Position numbers and translations under genes: made by a program. Of a stretch of DNA of 64,000 bases, positions 34,377 to 41,950 are shown piece by piece; position 1 is the first letter of the stretch; every line of letters starts with the position of its first letter. The stretch is from NCBI GenBank assembly GCA_030615765.1, contig JAUWYP010000002.1:1-64000 (forward strand), given 5' to 3'. The notes beneath the pieces are model-generated. The model was not told where the DNA came from and made no database searches. It saw nothing but the letters and a program-made list of their open reading frames with translations. The DNA is from Dehalococcoidia bacterium. Its GTDB lineage: Bacteria > Chloroflexota > Dehalococcoidia > SM23-28-2.

Positions 34377-34405
34377 AGTATAGCAATGGACAATGAATCG
34401 AGCAA
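34377..34405 (-). promoter_or_regulatory. Candidate promoter for the subtilase gene
   Basis: On the minus strand TTGCTC (34405-34400) and TATACT (34382-34377) are 17 bp apart. Transcription would start around 34370, giving a leader of about 30 bases before ATG 34339. This also supports rejecting the 34405 start. Confidence 0.5.
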
Positions 34406-34466
34406 TCAGGCTTCGAGGGAGCGTAAGGGCAGTCCGCTGCCGATAAAATTCACTGGGTGGTAAGAT

Positions 34467-36215
34467 ATGCGGATGGAGGGTGAGCTTCAAGCGTTGACCA
34501 TTCGCATTCTTCCGCCCGAAGTGTCCGTCCTTATCGCCGCCGGCGAGGTGGTGGAGCGCCCAGCCTCGGTGGTGAAGGAGTTGATCGAGAACAGCCTTGA
34601 TGCCGGTGCCAGTCAGGTGTCCATCGAGGTGAGGCAGGGCGGGCTTGGCCTCATCCGGGTGACCGACAACGGTAAGGGCATCCCTTCCGACATGCTGGCC
34701 CTGGCCTTTCATCGCTACGCTACCAGCAAGGTGACCCTGGCGCGAGACCTGACCCGCATCACCACCCTGGGCTTCAGAGGAGAGGCCCTGCCCAGCATCG
34801 CCGCCGTCGCCGAGGTGGAGATGCTCTCCCGCCCCGCCGATGCAGTCGCCGGAGCCTACCTGCGCCTGGTGGACGGAACTCCGGTCGAGCAAGGCACGCG
34901 GGGCGCGCCCGTAGGCACCACCGTCACCGTCCTCCATCTCTTCGCCAAGCAGCCCGCCCGGCGCAAGTTCATGCGCCCGCCTCCTGCCGAAAATCAGCAG
35001 ATCGCCAGCCTGGTCAGTCAGTACGCCCTGGCCTACCCCGAGGTGCGCTTCTCTCTGCGTCTGGACGCTCGTCAAGCCCTCCTCACCAGCGGCAGTGGCG
35101 AACTGACCGATGCGGTGGCCAGCGTCTACGGCGCCGAGGTAGCGGCCGCCATGCTGCCCATGCGCTGGCCTCTGGATGGCGAACGGACGACGATCAGGGT
35201 GAGCGGACTGGCCAGCCCTCCCCACATCTCGCGGGCCAGCCGAGGCTACGTCAGCCTATTCATCAATCGCCGCTGGGTGCTAAACCGACGGCTGACCTTC
35301 GCTGTAGAGGAAGCCTATTCCGGCCTGATGCCGGCGGGTCGCCACCCCATCGCCGTAGTCGACCTCCGCCTCCCTTGCGAGGAGGTAGACGTGAACGTGC
35401 ACCCCACCAAGGCCGAGGTGCGCTTCCGCCAGGAGAACGATGCGTTCGCCGCCGTACAGCGAGCGGTGCGACAGGCCCTGCTGGAGCAAGCGCCCGTTCC
35501 TTCCGTCCCGTCGACCACTGGTGCCGCCGTGACCCAGCCAGCCACCCCTGAGGAGATGACCCCTCCACCTCTGTGGCAGCGGGCTGTGGAAGCGGAAGGC
35601 CAGCCTCAGACGGCAGCAGGCACCGTGGCACCGCCACCCAAGGTTTCCCTGCCCATGCTGCGGGTGGTGGGGCAGATCGGCAGTACGTACATTGTGGCTG
35701 AAGGGCCCGAGGGAATGTACCTTATCGACCAGCACGCCGCCCACGAGCGGGTCCTCTTCGAAGAGATCTGCGCCGCGCGCCAGAGACGAGCCGTGGACGC
35801 GCAAGGACTGCTGGAGCCAGCCATAGTGGAGGTATCGCCTCAGCAGAAGGAGGTCATCCTCGCCTACTATGAGGCGCTCTCGGAGCACGGCTTCCAGTTG
35901 GAGCCCTTCGGCGAGCGCACCTACCTGGTGAGAGCCATCCCCGCCGTCCTGGCGGAGAAAGACCTATCGCGGGCCTTCGCCGAGTTGCTGGACACCCTGA
36001 GCGAAGAGGCCGCGGTCGATCAGCAGGACCGGGTGGCGTTCAGCCTGGCCTGCCACGCTGCGGTGAGGGCGGGCCAATCCCTCGCCTTGGAGGAGATGCG
36101 CGAGCTGATCCGGCGACTGGAGCAGGCTGAGGTGCCCCACACCTGCCCCCACGGCCGCCCCACCATGATCCACATGAGCACTGCTCTCCTGGAGAAGGAG
36201 TTCCGTCGCCGCTAG
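34467..36215 (+). CDS. mutL: DNA mismatch repair protein MutL with endonuclease motif
   Basis: A GHKL ATPase that links MutS mismatch recognition to strand removal. The N-terminal half has ELIENSLDAGA, RVTDNGKGIP, TTLGFRGEALPSIAAVAEVEM and VNVHPTKAEVRF. After a Pro-rich linker (about 345-395), the C-terminal domain contains DQHAAHERVLFEE, the DQHA-x2-E-x4-E endonuclease metal motif. ACHAAVRAG and CPHGRP supply the further zinc-site residues. This organism therefore probably uses the nicking MutL type found in bacteria without MutH. Length is 582 residues. ATG 34473 is an alternative start. Confidence 0.96.
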   Translation: MRMEGELQALTIRILPPEVSVLIAAGEVVERPASVVKELIENSLDAGASQVSIEVRQGGLGLIRVTDNGKGIPSDMLALAFHRYATSKVTLARDLTRITTLGFRGEALPSIAAVAEVEMLSRPADAVAGAYLRLVDGTPVEQGTRGAPVGTTVTVLHLFAKQPARRKFMRPPPAENQQIASLVSQYALAYPEVRFSLRLDARQALLTSGSGELTDAVASVYGAEVAAAMLPMRWPLDGERTTIRVSGLASPPHISRASRGYVSLFINRRWVLNRRLTFAVEEAYSGLMPAGRHPIAVVDLRLPCEEVDVNVHPTKAEVRFRQENDAFAAVQRAVRQALLEQAPVPSVPSTTGAAVTQPATPEEMTPPPLWQRAVEAEGQPQTAAGTVAPPPKVSLPMLRVVGQIGSTYIVAEGPEGMYLIDQHAAHERVLFEEICAARQRRAVDAQGLLEPAIVEVSPQQKEVILAYYEALSEHGFQLEPFGERTYLVRAIPAVLAEKDLSRAFAELLDTLSEEAAVDQQDRVAFSLACHAAVRAGQSLALEEMRELIRRLEQAEVPHTCPHGRPTMIHMSTALLEKEFRRR

Positions 36216-36243
36216 CCCCGGCCCGACAGCGATCTGCCAGCGT

Positions 36244-37743
36244 CTAGCGCGGCGAGTCCTCTCGCATCTCTCGCCAGGCGACCATCCTGGCAATAGCCTT
36301 GGCCGCCCGCGGGATGCTGGGAAAGACGGGAAAGCCCCGCCGCCAGCAGCGCTCCAGAAAGCGCAGCGAGTAGTCCGTGGCCTCCAGCAGCGGGGGCGTG
36401 GCCACCACCAGAACGATGGGCTTCTTCGCTGCTTCCCGCGCCCGCGCCAGGACATCGACCACCGCCTCCATCAGCCCGTCCAAGTCGAGGCCCATGGCCG
36501 TGGCTACCCGCCCCGGGCCCCAACCGAAGCCGGTATGGGCCAGCAGCACGTCCACCGCCTCGTCAGAGGCCACAAGGCACAGAGTGTCAGTCAGCTTGGT
36601 CGGCTCCATGATGGCCAGGGTGTCCACGGGATTGCGCACGCTGCTGCCGGCCACAGGGGTGAAACGACGCAACTCCTCCTGAACGCGCTGAGAGAGAAGG
36701 GGCGCCTTCAGCCCGGCTTCGTCCACCTCATCGGCGGCAAAGACGCTGAAGCCGCCACCACCACCCACGATACCCACGCCCCGTCCCGCCGGCGGCTGCT
36801 CTAGGAACCGGAAGACGAGCAGCATGTCCACCAGTTCGTCCATGCTGTCCACCTCCACGGCACCCACCTGACGGACAAGGGCCTTAAACACCGCCAGCGA
36901 GCCAGCCAGGCTAGCGGTATGAGAGAAGACGGCCCGGCCCCCAGACTCAGTGCGACCACCTTTGAGCACGATGACCGGTTTGCGGGCCGATGCCCTACGC
37001 ATCGCCCGAAAGAAGCGTCGCCCGTCCCTTACCCCTTCGACGTAGGCAGCGATGATCTCCGTATCGGGGTCCTCGGTCAGGTACTCCAGGAAATCGCCCT
37101 CGTTCAGGTCGGCGGCGTTACCGTAGCTGATTATCTTGCTGAAGCGAATGCCCCGCGGCGCCGCCGACGTCAGCAGGTCGGCGGCATTGCCGCCGCTCTG
37201 GGACATAAAGGCCACCGGCCCGGGTGCTCGCGGCGTGCCAGGCCCGAAGGAGATCTTGGCCGCCGGGCAGTATATCCCTATGCAGTTGGGGCCAATGACG
37301 CGGATGCCTCCCTGGCGAGCCCGTTGCACCACCTGACGCTCCAGCTCGGCCCCCTCCTCCTCGCCCGTCTCGCTGAAGCCAGCGGTGAAGAAGTGCATGC
37401 TCTTGACACCCTTGGCCACGCAGTCGTCAACGACGTCGAGAACCGCACGGACGGGGATGCTGAAGATGACATGGTCTACCGGTCCGGGGATGTCCAGCAG
37501 GCTGGGATAGCACTTGAGGCCCAGGAGATTCTCGTACGTGGGGTTCACCGGATAGAGGCCGCCCTCGAAGCCCATGTACTGGATGGCGATCACAAAGCTG
37601 GTGCCCATGGCACCGAAGCCGAACTGGGGCGAAGGCCCCACCACCGCCACCGAGCGGGGATGGAAGATGTAATCGATAGCTAGGGGGTCACCCTCTTGGG
37701 CCGGATGCCGCTCGCCGACCTCTTTCTTCTCACCTTCGCTCAC
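36244..37743 (-). CDS. Acyl-CoA synthetase (NDP-forming), alpha-subunit-like
   Basis: A 499-residue protein with a CoA-binding Rossmann domain (YIFHPRSVAVVGPSPQFG) and two succinyl-CoA ligase-like domains (VIGPNCIGIYCPAAKISF, VAFMSQSGGNAADLL). A conserved His occurs in VFSHTASLAGS, the region that carries phosphohistidine in ADP-forming acetyl-CoA synthetases. The ATP-grasp (beta) part is absent and no separate beta gene is nearby, so it may need an unlinked partner. GTG 37743 is chosen because it lies seven bases after GGAGG; the track start TTG 37749 is only two bases away from it. It sits 19 bases downstream of the MetE pair. Confidence 0.82.
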   Translation of the reverse strand: MSEGEKKEVGERHPAQEGDPLAIDYIFHPRSVAVVGPSPQFGFGAMGTSFVIAIQYMGFEGGLYPVNPTYENLLGLKCYPSLLDIPGPVDHVIFSIPVRAVLDVVDDCVAKGVKSMHFFTAGFSETGEEEGAELERQVVQRARQGGIRVIGPNCIGIYCPAAKISFGPGTPRAPGPVAFMSQSGGNAADLLTSAAPRGIRFSKIISYGNAADLNEGDFLEYLTEDPDTEIIAAYVEGVRDGRRFFRAMRRASARKPVIVLKGGRTESGGRAVFSHTASLAGSLAVFKALVRQVGAVEVDSMDELVDMLLVFRFLEQPPAGRGVGIVGGGGGFSVFAADEVDEAGLKAPLLSQRVQEELRRFTPVAGSSVRNPVDTLAIMEPTKLTDTLCLVASDEAVDVLLAHTGFGWGPGRVATAMGLDLDGLMEAVVDVLARAREAAKKPIVLVVATPPLLEATDYSLRFLERCWRRGFPVFPSIPRAAKAIARMVAWREMREDSPR

Positions 37744-37761
37744 TGCCAAGCCTCCATCCTA

Positions 37762-38742
37762 CTAGCCGTCGATACCCAGCTCGCGCCTGACCTCACGCAC
37801 CGCCTGCACCATCACCCGCAGCTTGGCCGCCGCCTCCTCCCAGGTGCGCGTCTTGAGGCCGCAGTCGGGGTCGATGTACAGCCGCTGGGGCGGTAGCACC
37901 TCCAGGCCCCTGCGGATGCCCTCCTTGACCTCCTCCACCGTCTCCACCCTGTGGTTGTGCACGTCCACAACGCCCATGGCTACTTCTTTATCGAAGCGAT
38001 GGCGCCGGAATAGCTCCAGCAGATCGTAGTCGCTGTTGGCCGTCTCGATATCGAGCTGGTCCACGGGCAGCCGGACGATCTGCTCGAAGACACTGGCGAA
38101 GTCGCCGTAGCACATATGGGTGATGGTCTTGGCCTTGAGCCCATCGGTGACCACGGCTAGGCCCTGCGCGACAAGCTCCATCTCCTCGGGGCGAGTGGAG
38201 GCCGCCGGCTCGTCGATCTGGATGTACTTCGCCCCAGCCTTAACCAGCGCCTCCACCTCCTCGCGCAGCAGCCGCGCCATGTCTAGCACCGCCTCTCGCC
38301 GCGACGGGTAATACTCATCGAACGACCACTCCACCATGGTGTAGGGGCCGGTGAGCATCCCCTTGACCGGCTTGTCGGTGAGGCCCTGGGCGTAGCGCCA
38401 CATCTCCACCGTCATCGACCCCTGCCAGTGGAGCTTGCCGGTGATGATGGGCTTACGGTAGTAGCGGTTGCCGTAGGAGCGCACCAGCCCACCGATGGCC
38501 ATGCTCTCGCTGAGCAGTTCGGCGAAGAAGGCCACCATATCCCCCCGCTCCATCTCTCCATGCACCAGGATGTCCAGGCCGATCTCCTCCTGGAGGCGAA
38601 TCACCTCCTCCGTCGCCTGGCGCTCCAGGGCGGCGAGCTCCTGGCGACCGATCTTGCCCAGAGAGAACTGGTTGCGGGCCCCCGTCAGGTAGTCGGGCTT
38701 GGGGAAGCTGCCAACAGTGGTAGTGAGCAGTCCCTTGCTCAC
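37762..38742 (-). CDS. Core methionine synthase (MetE C-terminal domain), zinc ligands intact
   Basis: A 326-residue stand-alone MetE catalytic barrel. The N-terminus reads TTTVGSFPKPD. Zinc-site candidates are His and Cys in ITHMCYGDF, Glu in LDIETANSD and Cys in YIDPDCGLKTR, as in MetE. IQIDEPAAS is the conserved homocysteine-side motif. Core-MetE proteins of Dehalococcoides and archaea lack the folate-binding N-terminal domain, and the Dehalococcoides one has been described as using methylcobalamin. The same is likely here. GTG 38742 overlaps the stop of the upstream paralogue (GTGA). Confidence 0.88.
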   Translation of the reverse strand: MSKGLLTTTVGSFPKPDYLTGARNQFSLGKIGRQELAALERQATEEVIRLQEEIGLDILVHGEMERGDMVAFFAELLSESMAIGGLVRSYGNRYYRKPIITGKLHWQGSMTVEMWRYAQGLTDKPVKGMLTGPYTMVEWSFDEYYPSRREAVLDMARLLREEVEALVKAGAKYIQIDEPAASTRPEEMELVAQGLAVVTDGLKAKTITHMCYGDFASVFEQIVRLPVDQLDIETANSDYDLLELFRRHRFDKEVAMGVVDVHNHRVETVEEVKEGIRRGLEVLPPQRLYIDPDCGLKTRTWEEAAAKLRVMVQAVREVRRELGIDG

Positions 38743-39713
38743 GCCAGCACCTCCTGGGCGCGCCGAACGCCCTCCACCATGCGCGCTAGCTTCGCTTCAG
38801 CCGTCTCCCGCGGCAGGTACTCCAGGCCGCAGCTCGGATTGACATAAAGAGGCTCCAGGGGTACAACGTCGCTTACCCGCCGGATGCCGTCCACGATCTG
38901 CTCCACCGTCTCCAGCTTCGTGTTGCGAGCATCGACGATGCCCAGGCCCAGCTTCTTAGCAAAAGGCACTCTGCTTATGATCTCGTAGTTGGCCGGCCCC
39001 ATCACAAAGTCCAGCCCGATGGCAGAGAAGGGGAGCTCCAGGATCTGGGGGAAGAGGCCCTCGATATCGCCGAACCAGGTGTAGAGATGGGCCTCGGCCG
39101 TCACCCCCTCCATCATCTGCTCCAGGGCCTGTTGAAAGAGAGGGAAGTCCTCCTTCCGCTTGAGGATGGCCGGCTCGTTGACCTGGATGATAGGCGCCCC
39201 TGCCTTCTCCAGGGCCAGCACCTCCTGCCGCAGCTCTCCTGCCAGGGCCAGCACCAGCTCGCCGAAGCTGCCGTAGTGCTCGTTGGCCGAGAGGGCGGCC
39301 AGGGTGTAGGGGCCCGTGACCAGGGCCTTCACCGGCTGCGGGCTGTGGGCGGCGGCGAAGCGATAATCTTCGGCTGTGATCGGCTCCCGCCACTGGACAG
39401 CGTCCGTAACTACCGGCTGGCGATAGTAGGTGTTGGTATCAAAGTAGCGAATGAGGCCATTGATTGTGAAGCCGCCCATCCGGCGGGCGAAATACGTTTG
39501 GCCGTCCTCCCAGCGGATCTGACCGTCGGTGACGATGTCGATGCCAGCCTCCACCTGCTCCTGGATCACCTCGATGGTCACCTCATCCTCCACCCGTCGC
39601 AGCTCGTCCTGACCTATCTCCCCCCGCTCGAAGCGAGCGATGGCAGCCCGCAGCCTGGCCGGTCGGGGTCGATTAGGTATCTTGGGGTAGTTGCCGACGA
39701 CGGTAGTGAGCAT
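38739..39713 (-). CDS. Core-MetE paralogue with altered zinc site
   Basis: A 324-residue homologue of the next gene, with TTVVGNYPKIP, VTGPYTLAALSANEHYG, IIQVNEPAIL and VNPSCGLEYLP. Aligned at the GD pair, HMCYGDF of the neighbour becomes YTWFGDI, and LDIETANS becomes LDFVMGPA. Three of four expected zinc ligands (His, Cys, Glu) are therefore replaced, and only the last Cys remains. It may have a different methyl acceptor or donor, or act as a partner subunit of its neighbour. It is the first gene of a three-gene unit behind a good promoter. Confidence 0.82.
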   Translation of the reverse strand: MLTTVVGNYPKIPNRPRPARLRAAIARFERGEIGQDELRRVEDEVTIEVIQEQVEAGIDIVTDGQIRWEDGQTYFARRMGGFTINGLIRYFDTNTYYRQPVVTDAVQWREPITAEDYRFAAAHSPQPVKALVTGPYTLAALSANEHYGSFGELVLALAGELRQEVLALEKAGAPIIQVNEPAILKRKEDFPLFQQALEQMMEGVTAEAHLYTWFGDIEGLFPQILELPFSAIGLDFVMGPANYEIISRVPFAKKLGLGIVDARNTKLETVEQIVDGIRRVSDVVPLEPLYVNPSCGLEYLPRETAEAKLARMVEGVRRAQEVLA

Positions 39714-39815
39714 AGGCCAGTTAATCTCCTTGCTGACCGCCGTGAACGCAGAACGAGGGCCGAAGGATACGACCCTCGCCCGTCCAGCTTAGCAGCAACC
39801 GTGTTGCCGGCTAGT

Positions 39816-39844
39816 ATTCTAGCATCCGATAGGGAGGCGGTCAA
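39816..39844 (-). promoter_or_regulatory. Promoter of the core-MetE / acyl-CoA synthetase unit
   Basis: On the minus strand TTGACC (39844-39839) and TAGAAT (39821-39816) are 17 bp apart. The resulting leader of about 95 bases holds a hairpin (CGAGGG ... CCCTCG, about 39760-39784) without a U-run. No SAM or cobalamin riboswitch motif was recognised in it. Confidence 0.72.
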
Positions 39845-39970
39845 TCCAGTCTGCTAGAGGAACCCTCTGCTCACCTGGCCTTGCGAACCTGTTAACATAA
39901 CTGGCACAACCGCGTCTATTTAGTGGTAGGGCTGTAACTGCTGCCAGCGCTCCAGTGGGGGTGAACGAAG

Positions 39971-40411
39971 GTGGACCTACAGAAGAAAGAAAGCGCGGAA
40001 GCTGTCGAAGGGAAGCAGGACCTGACAGCCCAGGTGCTGGACTGGGCTCGGGACAGAACAGAGGCCCTGGAAGGTAATGGCGCACGAAGCGAGGAGAAGC
40101 CTTCCGAAGAGGCAAAGTCTTCCCAAGAGGCGAAGCCTTCGCAAGAGGGGAAACGATCCCAAGAGACGAAGACGAAGGCACCGCCAAGGGTAGTCGTGAT
40201 TGCTCTCGACGAAAGTTCAGACAACCGCGGCGAAGCCCACCTGTTTGAGGACCTTGAGTCTGCCGGGCGCTTTGTCGAGACCCTGGTAGAAGACGGGCTC
40301 AATGAGCACCGTCTCGCCGTCCTCAACTGCACTCAGGTAAACGTTCGCCTAACCTACCGTGCGGTAGTCCACCTGCGGGAGAGCGAAACGCAAGAAGACC
40401 CAGACGCCTAG
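39971..40411 (+). CDS. Small acidic protein of unknown function, paralogue A
   Basis: A 146-residue protein with no recognised family. The first third is charged. Residues about 43-67 are a six-residue repeat (KPSEEA-KSSQEA-KPSQEG-KRSQET). The C-terminal domain reads RVVVIALDESSDNRGEAHLFED then AGRFVETLVEDGLNEHRLAVLNCTQVNVRLTYRAVVHL, which looks like alternating strands and helices. The next gene encodes a paralogue of this domain. It is cytoplasmic, with no signal peptide. GTG 39971 is the start used. Confidence 0.65.
   Translation: MDLQKKESAEAVEGKQDLTAQVLDWARDRTEALEGNGARSEEKPSEEAKSSQEAKPSQEGKRSQETKTKAPPRVVVIALDESSDNRGEAHLFEDLESAGRFVETLVEDGLNEHRLAVLNCTQVNVRLTYRAVVHLRESETQEDPDA
40097..40168 (+). 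repeat. In-gene tandem repeat, 18 nt x 4
   Basis: Four imperfect 18-nt units, starting AAGCCTTCCGAAGAGGCA, encode six-residue repeats of the form K-x-S-x-E-x. They form a hydrophilic linker in paralogue A. Paralogue B has no equivalent repeat, so the linker expanded after the duplication. Confidence 0.7.
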
Positions 40412-40550
40412 GCGAACCCCTGAGCACCACCGGCGAGAGCGGCGACTGTCGGCCCAGCGCGGGCCGCTTCTGGGTCGATCTCCCGCGAGACTAGGGCGTC
40501 GAGGTAGTCAGTCAGCCAGGCGGTAGTCTACGACAGGGAGGGGAACAACC

Positions 40551-40952
40551 TTGACCGGCGGCCGAACAGTGCGCGGAAGCCACAGCTCTGAGGATGTCCG
40601 GGAGGAGCAGAGCTCTACGACGCTGCTGCCGGAGTGGGCGCGCGAGCGAGCAGATGGCCAATGGTACGGGCCACTAGCCGCAGGCCGATCTTCCCAGCAG
40701 GCGAAGCCCGAGGCAGCGACTAACTTGATCGTCGTGGTCCCCGACGAAGGCGATGACGACTGGGTCAAAGCACGTGTCTTCGACAACCCAGGGCAAGCGA
40801 TGGCACTGGTGGAGACGCTAGTAGAGGATGGCCTTGCCCCGGAGCGCGTGAGCATATTCAGCGCCACGCAGCTGGGCGTAGACGTGGCCTACAAACCTGT
40901 GGTCAAGCTCACGGAAGGACGAAAGCAAAAGAAATCGCCAGGTACAGCGTAG
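40551..40952 (+). CDS. Small protein of unknown function, paralogue B
   Basis: A 133-residue tandem paralogue of the preceding protein. The shared block is NLIVVVPDEGDDDWVKARVFDN followed by ALVETLVEDGLAPERVSIFSATQLGVDVAYKPVVKL. Both proteins also share an upstream LPEWARER/LDWARDR segment, so they are duplicated along most of their length. The TTG start lies after GGGAGGGG. A strong terminator follows at 41062-41093. No domain is recognised; the small alpha/beta layout does not resemble a known enzyme. Confidence 0.68.
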   Translation: MTGGRTVRGSHSSEDVREEQSSTTLLPEWARERADGQWYGPLAAGRSSQQAKPEAATNLIVVVPDEGDDDWVKARVFDNPGQAMALVETLVEDGLAPERVSIFSATQLGVDVAYKPVVKLTEGRKQKKSPGTA

Positions 40953-40956
40953 CACC

Positions 40957-41049
40957 CTACGTGCACGTCTCCCCGATCCTGCCGCTGTACATCAGCACGT
41001 CGCCCGTCACGCTAATGTCGCCGCTCATGTCGAGATCCAGGCGCTGGCA
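40957..41049 (-). pseudogene. Fragment of a dockerin/EF-hand-like C-terminus
   Basis: Between in-frame stops on the minus strand there is a 30-codon stretch reading CQRLDLDMSGDISVTGDVLMYSGRIGETCT and then TAG. DLDMSGDISVTGDV is a calcium-loop pattern (D-x-D-x-S-G-D) seen at the end of secreted proteins. There is no start codon or upstream open frame, so it looks like the leftover tail of a deleted surface-protein gene. I call it from hand translation only. Confidence 0.45.
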
Positions 41050-41061
41050 CTAGTACGAGCC

Positions 41062-41093
41062 AAGGCCCGCCCTCTACCGGGCGGGCCTTTCTT
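41062..41093 (+). terminator. Rho-independent terminator after paralogue B
   Basis: GGCCCGCCC (41064-41072) pairs with GGGCGGGCC (41079-41087) across a six-base loop. Two flanking A-T pairs extend it and TTTCTT follows. The 150 bases from 41100 to 41252 hold nothing recognisable. Confidence 0.85.
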
Positions 41094-41252
41094 CGCATCG
41101 ACGGGATTCAAAGGGGGTGCGGCCCTTGTCTTCCCATATACTATTACGTCGGAGAGAGGAAAAAGGTTCTGTCTTCTGCCGTTAATTTGCGGCTAAAATG
41201 CAACGAAATCGCTCGCCCCGTATCGAGTCGCCAGAGGCTCTCACAGAAAGCC

Positions 41253-41339
41253 TTACCCCAGCCGCCGCCTCCGGGCGTACCATGCGCCCGTCGTGAGAGC
41301 GACGAGCGCCGCAGCAGCCAGTCCGGTCAGCCCAGGAGC
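41253..41339 (-). pseudogene. Out-of-frame surface-protein membrane-anchor fragment
   Basis: Directly after the FKBP stop, in another frame, the minus strand reads [28 protein letters not shown] and then TAA. This is a hydrophobic helix, WYARR and a basic tail, closely resembling the anchor of the 28372 surface protein (LAAGGWYARRRWLR). It has no start of its own. It is most simply a remnant of a surface-protein gene next to the similarly orphaned fragment at 40957-41049. Confidence 0.5.
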
Positions 41340-41764
41340 TACTTGATGGCCAGCAGTTCCACTTCGAAGGTGAGCTCCGCGTTGGGAGGAATGACGGGCG
41401 GGGAACCGCGCTCACCATAGGCCAACTCCGGCGGAATGATGAGCCGCCGCTTGCCGCCGACTTTCATCGAGGCGACGCCCTCGTCCCAACCTTGGATGAC
41501 CTGGCCTACGCCAAGCACGAAGCTGAACGGCTGGCCCCGGTCGAGGGAGCTGTCGAACTTCGTCCCGTCGGCGAGCCAGCCGGTGTAATGGACCTCGGCC
41601 GTCTGGCCAGGCTGAGGCGAATCGCCCGTGCCAACCTCGATGTCGATGATCTGAAGACCGCTCGCGGTGACCGTACCCGTATCTTCGCCATCGCCGCAGG
41701 CGGCCAGTGGCACCGTCAGGCCGATGCCAAGGAGAAGGGCCAAGCCCAGGGTCATCCTCTTCAT
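41339..41764 (-). CDS. FKBP-type peptidyl-prolyl isomerase lipoprotein
   Basis: A 141-residue exported prolyl isomerase. The signal peptide [23 protein letters not shown] ends in a lipobox (LAAC), so the protein is membrane-tethered outside the cytoplasm. The FKBP domain has [40 protein letters not shown], with the active-site Tyr, Asp, Phe and Trp. [37 protein letters not shown] completes it. ATG 41764 lies seven bases after GGAGG; the track start at 41941 is spurious. It lies downstream of ssrA on the same strand, separated by the ssrA terminator. Confidence 0.92.
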   Translation of the reverse strand: MKRMTLGLALLLGIGLTVPLAACGDGEDTGTVTASGLQIIDIEVGTGDSPQPGQTAEVHYTGWLADGTKFDSSLDRGQPFSFVLGVGQVIQGWDEGVASMKVGGKRRLIIPPELAYGERGSPPVIPPNAELTFEVELLAIK

Positions 41765-41877
41765 TGCGCTGCCTCCATATGCGGTATCCGCGCTCAACTC
41801 ACGGCGCTCCCCACATCCTACCCGCAGATGCGACGGTGCGCAAGGCGATGGAGAGGGATGTGCAACCCGCCCCCTCC

Positions 41878-41892
41878 TCTGCCGTAGGCGGA
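41878..41892. repeat. Single 15-nt hairpin unit of the mini-element
   Basis: TCTGCC-GTA-GGCGGA: one unit, 14 of 15 bases identical to the first half of the mutS element, without the second half. It lies between the FKBP start and the ssrA terminator. This suggests that the 30-nt form is a tandem dimer of this unit. Confidence 0.55.
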
Positions 41893-41917
41893 GCGGGCAG
41901 CGCCAGGGGAAATCGAA

Positions 41918-41937
41918 GGGGAGCCCGAAGGCTCCCC
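41918..41937 (-). terminator. Terminator of ssrA
   Basis: On the minus strand GGGGAGCC-TTCG-GGCTCCCC is an eight-base-pair stem with a stable TTCG tetraloop, followed by TTCGATTTCC. It begins 14 bases beyond the tmRNA 3' end. The U-run is weak. Confidence 0.7.
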
Positions 41938-41950
41938 GCAATGTACGATC

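Noticed and set aside
41253-41400. Programmed frameshift adding a membrane anchor to the FKBP protein
   Set aside because: The FKBP protein already has a lipobox for membrane attachment, and no slippery sequence or stimulatory structure was seen at the stop codon.
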